From RHKX01 sp963745755 (GTDB lineage Bacteria; Actinomycetota; Thermoleophilia; Solirubrobacterales; 70-9), in the NCBI GenBank assembly GCA_963745755.1, contig CAVUYP010000001.1, positions 2,170,001 to 2,234,000 on the forward strand: a DNA stretch of 64,000 bases, given 5' to 3'. Every line of letters starts with the position of its first letter. Within the stretch, counting starts at the first letter, position 1. Below, one piece after another: positions 14,363 through 23,634 of the stretch. The notes under the pieces are model-generated. The model did no database searches, was not told the origin of the DNA, and saw only the letters and a list, made by a program, of their open reading frames with translations. The position numbers and the translations under genes were made by a program.

Positions 14363-16564
14363 ATGAGGAAACGAAGCGAACAGTTCCAGTCCCTGTCCAC
14401 CCCTTCCCGCGGACTCGCCGGGATCGTCCAGCGCGCGGCGCGTGCCTCGGGTCGGCGGCCGAAGACGGCGATCGCCCTCTGGCTGGTGCTGATCGCCGGC
14501 CTGATCGCGGCCGGCTCGATGACCGGCACCAGGCAGCTGAGCAGCAGCGATGCCGGCGTCGGCGAATCCGGCGACGCCGAGCGCGCGCTCGCCGCCGCCG
14601 GCCTCGCCGATCCGGCCACCGAGTCGGTCCTCGTCACGGCCGCCGATCCGGCGACGAGCGCCGTGGCCGCCGCCGGCCTCGCCGCGCAGCTCGACCGCTC
14701 GCGCGTCGTCGCTGCGGTCTCCGATCCGACCACGCCGGAGCTGGCCGCCGACGGCGGCCGGGCCCGGCTGTTGCAGGTGAAGCTGCGCGGCGATCCCGAG
14801 CACGCCGCCAATCGCGCCGCCGCGGTCGGTCGCGATGTCGAACGCTTCGCGGCCTCGCATCCCGACGCGAACTTCGAGCAGGCCGGCACGGCCTCGCTCG
14901 AGAACGCGATCGACGACGTCGTCGCCACCGACCTCGGCCGGGCCGAGGTGTTCTCGATCCCGCTGATCCTGGCGATCCTGCTGATCGCGTTCGGAGCGTT
15001 TGTCGCCGCCTCGGTGCCGGTGATCCTCGGCGTCACGGCGGTGGCGGGCGCGCTCGGCGCCGCCGGGCTCGTCTCGCAGATCGCCCCCGACAGCGGCAGC
15101 ACCGCTGCGCTCGTCGTCCTGATCGGCCTCGCCGTCGGCGTCGACTACTCGCTGTTCTACATTCGCCGCGAGCGTGAGGAGCGACGCCGCGGCAAGGGCC
15201 CGGTCGCGGCGCTCGACGCCGCCGCGGCGACGGTCGGCCGGGCCGTCGTCGTCTCCGGGCTGACGGTGATCGTCGCCCTCGCCGGCCTGCTCGTCACCGG
15301 CCTGGCGGTGTTCGCCTCACTGGCGCTGGGGACGATGGTCGTCGTCCTGATGGCGGTGATCGGCTCGATCACGGTGCTGCCGGCGATCCTGACCCTGCTC
15401 GGCGATCGCATCGATCGCGGCCGGCTGCCTTTGATCGGCCGCCGCCGGCGCGGTGGCGGCTTCTGGGCCTGTCTCGCGAGCGTCGTCTCGTCGCGCCCGA
15501 AGGCGGCGCTGATCGCCGCCGTCTTCGTCCTCTCCTCGCTGGCGGTGCCGGCGGTCGAGATGCATCTCGGCGAGACCACGGCCGCCGACCTGCCCGACGA
15601 CGTCGCCACGGTCGCCGCCCTGCGCCACATCGAGTCGCGGTTCCCGGGCGCGCCGGCCGACGCCGATCTGGTCGTCGAGGGGGACCACCTCGGCTCGCCT
15701 GCAAACCGGGCGCGACTGAACCGGCTCGGCGATCGTGCCGTCGCGATCACCGGCGGCAGCGGCGAGCCGGCGGTCCGGATCGGCGCCGCCGGCAGGACGG
15801 CCGAGGTCGCCGTGCCGATGCCGGAGGTGAGCCGCGACGACGCAACCGCCACGGTCTCTGAGCTGCGCGAGGAGTTCGCGGGCGGGACCGGGGCCGGGGC
15901 GGTGCTCGTCGGCGGCGAGGCTGCGGACAGCGCCGACTTCACGGCCGCGTTGCACGACGCGATGCCGATCGTCGTCGGCATCGTCCTCGCCCTGGCGTTC
16001 CTGCTGCTCGTCGCCGCGTTCGGCTCGCCGTGGCTGGCGGTGTCGGTGATCGCGCTCAACGTGCTCTCCGTGGCCGCCGCCTACGGCGTCATCACGATCG
16101 TCTTCCAGCACGGCTGGGGGGAGCAGCTGCTCGGCTTCACGAGCAACGGCGCGATCGTCACCTGGATTCCGCTGTTCGCGTTCGTGATCCTGTTCGGGCT
16201 GTCGATGGACTACACGGTCATCGTCCTCGAGCGGATCCGCGAGGCGCGGCGGGAGGGCCGCGATGCCAGGGCCGCCGTCGCCGAGGGGATCGGCGCCACC
16301 GCCGGCGCCGTCACCAGTGCCGCCGTCGTGATGGTCGCCGTCTTCGCGCTGTTCGCGATGCTGCGACTGCCGGAGATGAAGCAGCTCGGCGTCGGGCTCG
16401 GCGCGGCGATCCTGATCGATGCGACGCTGGTCCGCGGCGTCGCCCTGCCGGCCGCCGTCGCCCTGCTCGGCGAGCGCCGCTGGCGCGTTCGCCGACTGCG
16501 CGGGCGCCGTGCGATCATCGGCGCCGGTCGCGACGCGACCCTGAGGCCGATCCATGATCGCTGA
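14363..16564 (+). CDS. MMPL-family (RND superfamily) transporter
   Basis: 733 aa. A membrane helix near the N-terminus (TAIALWLVLIAGLIAAGSM) is followed by a periplasmic domain, a bundle of about five helices containing GLAVGVDYSLFYIRRERE with the conserved intramembrane Asp-Tyr pair, then a second periplasmic domain and a second bundle with GLSMDYTVIVLERIREARR. This two-fold layout fits exporters of lipids or hydrophobic drugs. ATG 14363 was chosen over TTG 14339 because TACATT (14350-14355) leaves exactly 7 nt. Its last 11 bp overlap the histidine kinase gene, so exporter and two-component system form one operon and probably one response. Confidence 0.88.
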   Translation: MRKRSEQFQSLSTPSRGLAGIVQRAARASGRRPKTAIALWLVLIAGLIAAGSMTGTRQLSSSDAGVGESGDAERALAAAGLADPATESVLVTAADPATSAVAAAGLAAQLDRSRVVAAVSDPTTPELAADGGRARLLQVKLRGDPEHAANRAAAVGRDVERFAASHPDANFEQAGTASLENAIDDVVATDLGRAEVFSIPLILAILLIAFGAFVAASVPVILGVTAVAGALGAAGLVSQIAPDSGSTAALVVLIGLAVGVDYSLFYIRREREERRRGKGPVAALDAAAATVGRAVVVSGLTVIVALAGLLVTGLAVFASLALGTMVVVLMAVIGSITVLPAILTLLGDRIDRGRLPLIGRRRRGGGFWACLASVVSSRPKAALIAAVFVLSSLAVPAVEMHLGETTAADLPDDVATVAALRHIESRFPGAPADADLVVEGDHLGSPANRARLNRLGDRAVAITGGSGEPAVRIGAAGRTAEVAVPMPEVSRDDATATVSELREEFAGGTGAGAVLVGGEAADSADFTAALHDAMPIVVGIVLALAFLLLVAAFGSPWLAVSVIALNVLSVAAAYGVITIVFQHGWGEQLLGFTSNGAIVTWIPLFAFVILFGLSMDYTVIVLERIREARREGRDARAAVAEGIGATAGAVTSAAVVMVAVFALFAMLRLPEMKQLGVGLGAAILIDATLVRGVALPAAVALLGERRWRVRRLRGRRAIIGAGRDATLRPIHDR

Positions 16565-17582
16565 GCAAGCAATCGCGAGCGCCGTCTCCCGAAACCGGGA
16601 GGCGGCGCTGGCGCTGCTGGTCCCGGCCACCGCGGTGGCCGCGTTCGCCTGCACGGTGATCTGGGCCGGCACCGGTTTCGGGACCTACTGGCCGATCTGG
16701 GTCTGGTTCGCCGGCTTCGTGCCGATCGCGTTCTTCTCGATCCTGCCGCGCGTCAGCGAGGATCTCGAGGGGCGGCGGCTCGCCCTCGCCCTGCACGCCG
16801 GCCTGACGATCTGGGTGGCGGCGATCCTGGTCGCGATCTGGGCGTTCGCCGGCGGCGGCTCGTTCTGGCCGTTCGTGACGATCGTCGTCCTCGCCGCCGC
16901 CGTCGTCCTCCACGCTCTGATCCTGCGTCGGATCGAGGCCCGCGACGATCACCAGCTCGAGGAGCGGGTCGTTGAGCTGACCCGGACCCGGCGCGGAGCG
17001 CTCGACGTCCAGGCCGAGGAGCTGCGGCGGATCGAGCGCGACCTCCACGACGGCGCCCAGGCTCGGCTCGTCGCGCTGAGCATGCAGCTCGGCCGCGCCG
17101 AGGAGCGGCTCGCCGACCGCCCCGACGATCAGCAGCTGGTCCGCGCCGCCCGCGAGGAGGCGGGAGCGGCGATCGCCGAGCTTCGCGACCTCGCCCGCGG
17201 GATCGCGCCGCCGGTCCTCGCCGACCGCGGGCTGACCGCCGCCCTCGAGGCGCTCGGCGACCGCTCGGCGATCCCGGTCACCGCCGAGGTCGAAGAGGGC
17301 GAGCGGCTCGCACCCGTCGTCGAGACGGTCGCCTACTTCGTCGTCGCCGAATCGCTGACCAACGCCGCCAAGCACGCCGGCACGCCGGCGACCGTGGTCG
17401 TGACGAGGGACGGCGACGTCCTCCGGGTCGTCGTCGCCGACGACGGGCCGGGCGGCGCCGACCCCGCCGGCAACGGCCTCTCCGGCCTGCGCAGCCGGGT
17501 CGAGGCGGTCGACGGCAGGCTGACGATCGACAGCCCGCCCGGCGGCGGCACGACCGTGACCGCGGAGCTCCCGTGCGAGTAG
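16554..17582 (+). CDS. NarL-type sensor histidine kinase
   Basis: 342 aa. Four membrane helices in the first 125 residues, hardly any extracytoplasmic domain, then a HisKA_3 dimerisation domain with the phospho-acceptor in ERDLHDGAQARL (about 160-171) and an HATPase_c domain (AESLTNAAKHA N-box, ADDGPGG G-box, GNGLSGLRSRVEAVDG). The lack of a large outer domain suggests it senses a membrane signal, which suits a partner exporter. Starts inside the MMPL gene and ends inside the response regulator gene (10-bp overlap). Confidence 0.9.
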   Translation: MIAEQAIASAVSRNREAALALLVPATAVAAFACTVIWAGTGFGTYWPIWVWFAGFVPIAFFSILPRVSEDLEGRRLALALHAGLTIWVAAILVAIWAFAGGGSFWPFVTIVVLAAAVVLHALILRRIEARDDHQLEERVVELTRTRRGALDVQAEELRRIERDLHDGAQARLVALSMQLGRAEERLADRPDDQQLVRAAREEAGAAIAELRDLARGIAPPVLADRGLTAALEALGDRSAIPVTAEVEEGERLAPVVETVAYFVVAESLTNAAKHAGTPATVVVTRDGDVLRVVVADDGPGGADPAGNGLSGLRSRVEAVDGRLTIDSPPGGGTTVTAELPCE

Positions 17583-18238
17583 CACTCGTCGAGGACCAGG
17601 CGTTGCTGCGCGAGGGCATCGTCGCCCTGCTCCGCGAGCAGGGCATCGACGTCGTCGCCCAGGCCGAGGACGGCGACGGCCTGCTGCGGATCGTCGGCGC
17701 CCATCACCCGGACGTGGCGATCGTCGACGTCCGCCTGCCGCCGAGCTTCACCGACGAGGGGCTGCGGGCGGCGCTCGAGGCCCGCCGACGCCATCCCGAG
17801 CTCGGCGTCCTCGTCCTCTCCCAGTACGTCGAGCCCGCCTACACGACCGAGCTGCTCGACGTCGGCAGCGGCGGCGTCGGCTATCTGCTCAAGGAGCGGG
17901 TTGGAGAGGTGCGGACCTTCGTCGATGCGATCGAGCGCGTCGCCGCCGGCGGCACCGTCCTCGACCGCGAGGTCGTCAGCCGGCTCGTCCGCAACGCCGA
18001 GCCCGCCGGCTCCGAGGCCGGGATCGGCTCGCTGACCCCGAAGGAGCGCGAGGTGCTGGGGCTGATGGCAGAGGGACGGACCAATGCCGGTATCGCGAAG
18101 GCGATGGTCGTCACCGACGGCGCCGTCGAGAAGCACATCTCGAACATCTTCGGAAAGCTCGACCTGCCCGCCGGCGGCGACGACCACCGCCGGGTTCTCG
18201 CCGTGCTCACCTACCTGCGGGCCACCGGCGCGGGTTGA
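17573..18238 (+). CDS. NarL/LuxR-type response regulator
   Basis: 221 aa. Receiver domain 1-120 with acidic pocket Glu7-Asp8, phospho-acceptor Asp52 (VAIVDVRLPP) and YLLKE Lys; LuxR-type helix-turn-helix about 148-205 (LTPKEREVLGLMAEGRTN...). GTG 17573 overlaps the kinase gene, so it is the cognate partner. Probable control of the linked exporter or its own operon is inference. The receiver has an unusual SFTDEGLRAA insertion-like stretch after RLPP that is common in this subfamily. Confidence 0.92.
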   Translation: MRVALVEDQALLREGIVALLREQGIDVVAQAEDGDGLLRIVGAHHPDVAIVDVRLPPSFTDEGLRAALEARRRHPELGVLVLSQYVEPAYTTELLDVGSGGVGYLLKERVGEVRTFVDAIERVAAGGTVLDREVVSRLVRNAEPAGSEAGIGSLTPKEREVLGLMAEGRTNAGIAKAMVVTDGAVEKHISNIFGKLDLPAGGDDHRRVLAVLTYLRATGAG

Positions 18239-18259
18239 GCGCGCGGACCGGCGCGACGC

Positions 18260-18265
18260 TAGCCT
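18260..18265 (+). promoter_or_regulatory. -10 element of the rml operon (leaderless type)
   Basis: TAGCCT lies 7 nt before ATG 18273, inside the 34-bp gap after the response regulator. There is no Shine-Dalgarno, so the rmlADBC mRNA probably starts at or next to the ATG. No clear -35 is seen. Confidence 0.55.
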
Positions 18266-18272
18266 GCGCCGC

Positions 18273-19346
18273 ATGGAAAAGCTCAAAGGCCTGATCCTCT
18301 CCGGCGGCGCGGGAACCCGGCTGCGGCCGATCACCCACACATCGGCGAAGCAACTCGTCCCGGTCGCCAACAAGCCGGTGCTCTTCTACGGGATCGAGGC
18401 GCTCGTCGAAGCCGGCGTCACCGAGATCGGGATCGTCATCGCCCCCGAGACCGGCGATGAGATCCGCACCGCCGTCGGCGACGGCTCGGCGCTCGGCGCC
18501 AACGTCACCTACGTTCCGCAGTCGGAGCCGCTCGGCCTCGCCCACGCGGTGCTGACCGCCGAGGAGTTCGTCGGCGACGACCCGTTCGTGATGTATCTCG
18601 GCGACAACCTGCTGCGCGACGGGATCACCGGGCTCGTCGAGGCCTTCCGCCGCAACGAGCCGGACGCGCTGATCCTGCTCACCCAGGTGCTCGATCCGCA
18701 GCACTACGGCGTCGCCGAGCTCGACGGCGAGCGGATCGTCCGGCTCGTCGAGAAGCCCTCCGATCCGCCCTCCGACCTCGCCCTCGTCGGCGTCTACATG
18801 TTCACCTCCGAGGTCTTCGACGCGGCCCGCGCGATCGAGCCCTCGCCGCGCGGCGAGCTTGAGATCACCGACACGATCCAGCATCTGATCGACACCGGCC
18901 ACACGGTCGAGCAGCATCGCGTCAAGGGGTGGTGGAAGGACACCGGCCAGCTCGCCGACATGCTCGAGGCCAACCGCCTCGTCCTCGAGGACCTCGAGCC
19001 GCACCTCGACGGGGAGCTGATCGACTGCAAGATCGCCGGCCGCGTCGTCGTCGAGGCCGGCGCCACGCTCGAGCGCTGCACGGTCCGCGGGCCGGCGGTG
19101 ATCGGAGCTCACAGCCGCCTGTCGGACTCCTACATCGGGCCCTACACGGCGATCGCCAGCGGCTGCGAGGTGATCGGCTCCGAGGTCGAGCACTCGATCC
19201 TGCTCGCCGGCGCCAGCATCAGCCACCTGCCGTCGCGGATGGAGGCGAGCCTGCTCGGCCGCAACGTCCGGATCTCACGGGCCGAGGGGCTCCCGAAGAC
19301 GCTGCGGATGATGGTCGGCGACCGCTCCGAGATCACCCTGGCATGA
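18273..19346 (+). CDS. rmlA: Glucose-1-phosphate thymidylyltransferase (long form)
   Basis: 357 aa. Forms dTDP-glucose from glucose-1-phosphate and dTTP, the first step to dTDP-L-rhamnose. Nucleotidyltransferase signature GLILSGGAGTRLRPITHTSAKQL near the N-terminus, FVMYLGDNLL catalytic Asp, and VEKPSDPPSDLALVGVYMF. The C-terminal 110 residues are a left-handed beta-helix (AGRVVVEAGATLERCTVRG PAVIGAHSRL...), as in StrD-type long forms, which are about 65 residues longer than enterobacterial RmlA. The start is fixed by the leaderless -10 at 18260. Overlaps rmlD by 4 nt. Confidence 0.93.
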   Translation: MEKLKGLILSGGAGTRLRPITHTSAKQLVPVANKPVLFYGIEALVEAGVTEIGIVIAPETGDEIRTAVGDGSALGANVTYVPQSEPLGLAHAVLTAEEFVGDDPFVMYLGDNLLRDGITGLVEAFRRNEPDALILLTQVLDPQHYGVAELDGERIVRLVEKPSDPPSDLALVGVYMFTSEVFDAARAIEPSPRGELEITDTIQHLIDTGHTVEQHRVKGWWKDTGQLADMLEANRLVLEDLEPHLDGELIDCKIAGRVVVEAGATLERCTVRGPAVIGAHSRLSDSYIGPYTAIASGCEVIGSEVEHSILLAGASISHLPSRMEASLLGRNVRISRAEGLPKTLRMMVGDRSEITLA

Positions 19347-20188
19347 GGGTTCTGGTCGCCGGCGCCGCCGGCATGCTCGGCCAGGACGTGGTCGGTGCCG
19401 CCCGCCGTCGCGGCCATGACGTCGCCGCAGTCGGCCACGAGGACCTCGACGTCACCGATCCCGCCTCGATCGACCGGGTCATCGCCGCGGTCCGTCCCGA
19501 GGCGGTCATCGACTGCGCGGCCTGGTCGGACGTCGACGGCGCCGAGGACGACGAGCGCGGCGCGATGGCGATCAACGACACCGGCGCGGCGCTGCTCGCC
19601 GCCGGCGCCGCCCGGATCGGCGCCAGCATCCTCTATCCCTCCAGCGACTACGTCTTCGACGGGACCAAGGGCGGGCCCTACCTGGAGGACGACATGCCGG
19701 CGCCGATCAACGCCTACGGCCGCTCGAAGCTCGGCGGCGAGGTCTCGGTCGCCGCCGCGAACCGGAGCCACTTCATCGTCCGGACCTCGTGGCTGTTCGG
19801 GCTCGGCGGCGGCAACTTCGTCGAGACGATGCTGCGGATCGGCGCCGAGCAGCCGGAGGTTCTCGTCGTCAGCGACCAGCACGGCTGCCCGACCAGCTGC
19901 GCCGACCTCGCCGAGGGAATGCTGCGGCTGATCGGCACCGACCGCTACGGGATCCACCACATGGTCGGCGACGGCGCCTGCAGCTGGTTCGACTTCGCGG
20001 TCGAGATCTTCGACCAGGCGCACATGGACACGCGGGTGATGTCGGCGACCTCGGAGATGATGAGCCGTAAGGCCGCCCGACCGGCCAACTCGGTGCTCGG
20101 CCATTCCCGCGAGGACGCGATCCTGCTGCAGCCATGGCAGCATGCGCTGCGCCGATATCTCGACGACAGGGAGCTGAACGCGCGGTGA
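19343..20188 (+). CDS. rmlD: dTDP-4-dehydrorhamnose reductase
   Basis: 281 aa extended short-chain dehydrogenase. Catalyses the last step, NAD(P)H reduction to dTDP-L-rhamnose. NAD-binding GAAGMLGQDV at residues 6-15, SSDYVFDG near 102-109, catalytic YGRSK near 127-131, and PTSCADLAEG. ATG 19343 overlaps the rmlA stop as ATGA. Gene order rmlA-rmlD-rmlB-rmlC with every junction overlapping suggests equimolar production. Confidence 0.93.
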   Translation: MRVLVAGAAGMLGQDVVGAARRRGHDVAAVGHEDLDVTDPASIDRVIAAVRPEAVIDCAAWSDVDGAEDDERGAMAINDTGAALLAAGAARIGASILYPSSDYVFDGTKGGPYLEDDMPAPINAYGRSKLGGEVSVAAANRSHFIVRTSWLFGLGGGNFVETMLRIGAEQPEVLVVSDQHGCPTSCADLAEGMLRLIGTDRYGIHHMVGDGACSWFDFAVEIFDQAHMDTRVMSATSEMMSRKAARPANSVLGHSREDAILLQPWQHALRRYLDDRELNAR

Positions 20189-21186
20189 GACTTCTAGTTA
20201 CGGGTGGGGCCGGGTTCATCGGATCGACCTACGTGCGCCGCCGCCTCGCCGAGCGCCCCGAGGACCGCATCGTCGTCCTCGACAAGCTCACCTACGCCGG
20301 TCGCCGCGAGAACCTCGCCGCGGCGCCGGCCGAGCGGATCGAGTTCGTAACCGGCGACGTCGCCGACCGCGAGGTCGTCGCCCGGGCGATCGACGGCTGC
20401 GACGCGGTCGTCAACTTCGCCGCCGAATCGCACGTCGACCGCTCGATCAGCGACCCCGACGCGTTCATCCAGACCGACGTCTTCGGGACCTTCGTGCTGC
20501 TCGAGGCGGCCCGCGACGCCGGCGTCCGTCACCTGCAGATCTCGACCGACGAGGTCTACGGCTCGATCGCGGAAGGGTCGTTCACGGAGAGCTCGCCGAT
20601 CGACCCATCCTCGCCCTACTCGGCCTCGAAGGCCGGTGGCGACCTGATCGTCGGCGCCTTCCAGCGCACCTACGGCGCCGACACGCTGATCGTCCGCGCC
20701 TCCAACAACTACGGGCCCTACCAACACCCCGAGAAGCTGATCCCGCTGATGATCCTCAACGCGATGGCGGGCGACCGGCTGCCGGTCTACGGCGATGGCA
20801 TGCAGATCCGCAACTGGCTCTTCACCGAGGACTTCGCGAGCGCGATCGACGTCGTCCTCGAGCGCGGCGAGGCCGGGCAGGTCTACAACGTCGGCGGCCC
20901 CGAGGAGCTGGCGAACATCGAGGTCGTAACCCGGATCCTCGAGCTCACCGGCCGCGACGAGTCGCTGATCGACCACGTCGCCGACCGGCTCGGCCACGAC
21001 CGCCGCTACTCGCTCTCGGCGGAGCGCACCGAGGGACTCGGCTGGCGGGCGCGGGTCCATTTCGACGAGGGGATCGAGCGGACCGTCGCCTGGTACCGCG
21101 ACAACCGCGACTGGTGGGAGCCGATCCGCTCCGGCGAGTACCGCGAGTACTACGAGCGCCAGTACGGGACGAAGCTGGGCGGATGA
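20185..21186 (+). CDS. rmlB: dTDP-glucose 4,6-dehydratase
   Basis: 333 aa. Oxidises and dehydrates dTDP-glucose to the 4-keto-6-deoxy sugar. TGGAGFIGS (6-14) for NAD, NFAAESHVDRSI, catalytic STDEVYG with Thr-Asp-Glu and SPYSASKAGGD with Tyr-Lys, RASNNYGPYQHPEKLIP substrate motif. GTG 20185 overlaps the rmlD stop (GTGA). Starts upstream of it in the same frame lie inside rmlD and are not needed. Confidence 0.95.
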   Translation: MRLLVTGGAGFIGSTYVRRRLAERPEDRIVVLDKLTYAGRRENLAAAPAERIEFVTGDVADREVVARAIDGCDAVVNFAAESHVDRSISDPDAFIQTDVFGTFVLLEAARDAGVRHLQISTDEVYGSIAEGSFTESSPIDPSSPYSASKAGGDLIVGAFQRTYGADTLIVRASNNYGPYQHPEKLIPLMILNAMAGDRLPVYGDGMQIRNWLFTEDFASAIDVVLERGEAGQVYNVGGPEELANIEVVTRILELTGRDESLIDHVADRLGHDRRYSLSAERTEGLGWRARVHFDEGIERTVAWYRDNRDWWEPIRSGEYREYYERQYGTKLGG

Positions 21187-21740
21187 CGAACCCGGTCGAG
21201 ACCCGGATCGACGGCCTCGTCGCGATCGAGCCGGCCGTCCACGGCGACGCCCGTGGCTTTCTGATCGAGAGCTTCCGAGCCGACCGCTGGCGCGAGCTCG
21301 GCATCGACGAGACATTCGTCCAGGAGAACCACTCGCGCTCGACCCAGCGGGGCACGCTGCGCGGCATGCACTTCCAGACCGCGCCCGGCCAGGGCAAGCT
21401 GGTCCGCTGCCCGCGCGGGGCGATCTTCGACGTCGCCGTCGACCTGCGCCGCGGCTCGCCGACATACGGGGAGTGGGAGGGACACGTTCTCGACGACGAG
21501 CGCCATCGCCAGCTCTGGGTCCCGATCGGCTTCGCGCACGGCTTTCAGGTTCTCAGCGAGGTCGCCGACGTCGCCTACAAGCTGACCTCGCTCTACGACC
21601 CGGCGACCGAGTCGGAGATCGCCTGGGACGATCCCGATGTCGGGATCGAGTGGCCGGTCCCCGACCCGCTGCTCTCCGATCGCGACAAGGTGGCCCCGTG
21701 GCTCGCCGACGTCGCCGCCGATCTGCCCTTCACGTACTGA
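21183..21740 (+). CDS. rmlC: dTDP-4-dehydrorhamnose 3,5-epimerase
   Basis: 185 aa cupin enzyme. DARGFLIESFRADRW, FVQENHSRSTQRGTLRGMHFQ with the catalytic His, KLVRCPRGAIFDVAVDLRRGSPTYG, WVPIGFAHGFQVLS, and the Asp/Tyr region of VADVAYKLTSLYDP are all present. ATG 21183 overlaps rmlB as ATGA. It completes the rhamnose pathway. Only 18 bp separates it from the 3' end of the convergent sulfatase gene. Confidence 0.94.
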   Translation: MTNPVETRIDGLVAIEPAVHGDARGFLIESFRADRWRELGIDETFVQENHSRSTQRGTLRGMHFQTAPGQGKLVRCPRGAIFDVAVDLRRGSPTYGEWEGHVLDDERHRQLWVPIGFAHGFQVLSEVADVAYKLTSLYDPATESEIAWDDPDVGIEWPVPDPLLSDRDKVAPWLADVAADLPFTY

Positions 21741-21758
21741 CGCCGGCGCCGCCGCGCC

Positions 21759-23543
21759 TCAGCGGCAGATCCGCACCCGCTTGCTGAGGGTGAGGATGCG
21801 GCCGTCGATCAGCTCGCCGTCCGCTTCGATCCGCGGCTTGCGGCGCGAGCGCAGCAGCCGTGAGTCGAGCTTGCGCTTGAAGGACGGCTTGCGAACGGTG
21901 CCGCTGCGGCTGCCGTCGACCCGGAACGAGGCGCGGACCAGCGGCGATGTCGAGGGGCCGTCGCCGGGGCGGCGCAACTTCGCGACGAGGTCGCCGGCCC
22001 GGCGGCAGCGCTCGCCGCCGTGGCGCTCGGCCGGCGGCAGCTTCAGCTGCAGGGCCGGCCTGCTCCGGCACGACTTGCCGGCGCAGTCGCCGAGCTTCTC
22101 GAGCCGTTTCGAGAGCGCCCGCCGGACCTCGTCGTAGTCGCTGTCCTTGCGGAGATTCTCGAGCTCGTAGGGATCCCTTCTGAGGTCGTAGAGCTCGACC
22201 TGGTTGTCCCAATAGCGGACGAACTTGTAGCGGCTGGTCCGCACCGCCTGGTACTCGGTCCCCCGCGGGTTGCCGTTCGCCTTCTCCGGGGTGTCCTGCT
22301 CGATCAGGATCTCGCGGCCGTGCATCCGCTCCGGATCAGCGATGAACGGGAGCAGCGAGCGGCCGTCGAGCGGGAAGTCGGTCCGCGCGTCGGCGGCGTC
22401 GGCGATCGTCGCGGTCAGGTCGGCGTTGACGGTCTCGTCGGCGACCTCGACGCCGCGCGGGATCCCCGGGCCGCGGATCATCAGCGGCACCCGGATCGCC
22501 TCCTCGTAGACGCGGTTCTTGCCGCCGGGAATCCGGTGCTCGCCTTGGAAGAAGCCGTTGTCGGAGGTGAAGATCAACAGCGTGTCGTCGAGCTCCCCGT
22601 TCGCCCGCAGCTCGTCGACGATCCGCTTCACGCCCTCGTCGACCGCCAGCAGCGACTCGGCGCGGCAGCGGTAGTTCCTCGTCGTGTGCTCGATCTGCTC
22701 CGTCGTCAGCGGCTCCGACCCGGCGATCGCCCGCGGCTTGTCGGAGACGTCGGCCTCGTTGAAGCTCGGCGGCTGCGGCAGCGGCTCGGTGTCGAGCAGG
22801 CCGGCGTGCCTGATCGCCGGCTGGGCGCTGCCCCCGCAGCGGCTGTCCGGGCCCGCGTCGGGGCCGCCGACGTGGGGCGCGAGGTAGGCGACCGAGAGGA
22901 AGAACGGCTGATCCGACGGCGCCCGCTCGTCGATCGTCTGCACGGCCTTGTCGGTGAAGACGTCGGTCGAATAGGTCTCGGGCTGCGCCGGCGCGTCGGG
23001 GTCCTCGTCCCGTGAGCCGTAGGTGACCGTCTGGCCCGCCTCGAACAGCTCGTAGCCGTAGAAGTAGTAGGTCAGCTTCGAGCCGTGCCATTCCGACCAG
23101 CCCGGCGGCACGCCGACGTCGCTGGTCTCGTAGCCGTTCAGGAACTTGCCGATGTGGGCGGTCCAGTAGCCGGATCGCTGCAGCCAGACCGGCAGGGTGC
23201 GCTCGCTGTCGAGCTCGACGAACCCGCCCTGTGGGGGAGCGTTGCCGAGCACCCTGTGGTTGTGGGCATAGCGGCCGGTCAGGAAAGTGGCCCGGGAGGG
23301 ACAGCAGAGCGGCCAGTTGGTCACCGAGTCCGGGAAGTCGGCCCCGGCGGCGCCGATCAGCCGCTCGGTCTCCGGCATGAATCGCATCTCGTCGAGCGTC
23401 TGATCGTCGCTCATCAGCACGACGATGTTCGGGCGCTCCTGATCGCCTGCCGCCGCCGCAGATTCGGTGCCTCCCCGGCCCACCGACGACGCCACCGCCG
23501 CCGCTGCCGCGGCGAGCGCAACGAGAATCAACGCCACCCGCAT
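21759..23543 (-). CDS. Secreted sulfatase (alkaline phosphatase superfamily)
   Basis: 594 aa. N-terminal signal peptide (MRVALILVALAAAAAAVASS). Metal Asp pair in PNIVVLMSDDQT, and sulfatase signature LCCPSRATFLTGRYAHNH (79-96) with Cys80 in the C-x-P-S-R motif that formylglycine-generating enzyme would convert. TSDNGFFQGEHR supplies the later Asp-Asn ligands, and the usual YDLRRDPYELENL is near the C-terminus. About 90 extra basic residues follow the catalytic domain. ATG 23543 was chosen because GGGAGG lies 8 nt upstream and the signal peptide begins there. Substrate unknown; it sits beside the rhamnose genes, so an envelope or external sulfated glycan is possible. Depends on a formylglycine-generating enzyme not seen here. 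Confidence 0.88.
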   Translation of the reverse strand: MRVALILVALAAAAAAVASSVGRGGTESAAAAGDQERPNIVVLMSDDQTLDEMRFMPETERLIGAAGADFPDSVTNWPLCCPSRATFLTGRYAHNHRVLGNAPPQGGFVELDSERTLPVWLQRSGYWTAHIGKFLNGYETSDVGVPPGWSEWHGSKLTYYFYGYELFEAGQTVTYGSRDEDPDAPAQPETYSTDVFTDKAVQTIDERAPSDQPFFLSVAYLAPHVGGPDAGPDSRCGGSAQPAIRHAGLLDTEPLPQPPSFNEADVSDKPRAIAGSEPLTTEQIEHTTRNYRCRAESLLAVDEGVKRIVDELRANGELDDTLLIFTSDNGFFQGEHRIPGGKNRVYEEAIRVPLMIRGPGIPRGVEVADETVNADLTATIADAADARTDFPLDGRSLLPFIADPERMHGREILIEQDTPEKANGNPRGTEYQAVRTSRYKFVRYWDNQVELYDLRRDPYELENLRKDSDYDEVRRALSKRLEKLGDCAGKSCRSRPALQLKLPPAERHGGERCRRAGDLVAKLRRPGDGPSTSPLVRASFRVDGSRSGTVRKPSFKRKLDSRLLRSRRKPRIEADGELIDGRILTLSKRVRICR

Positions 23544-23634
23544 CGTCAAAGCCTCCCAAACCTTCCGCCGTCCTTGCGCTGGAACACAGCGGCGGGCGGT
23601 AAGTAGCGGACCGGCGGTCGCTAGAGTCGGTCGA

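Noticed and set aside
23467..23634. N-terminal extension of Lhr
   Set aside because: It is antiparallel to the sulfatase signal peptide region and would place the -10 TAGAGT inside the coding sequence. The homologous part begins after 23635.
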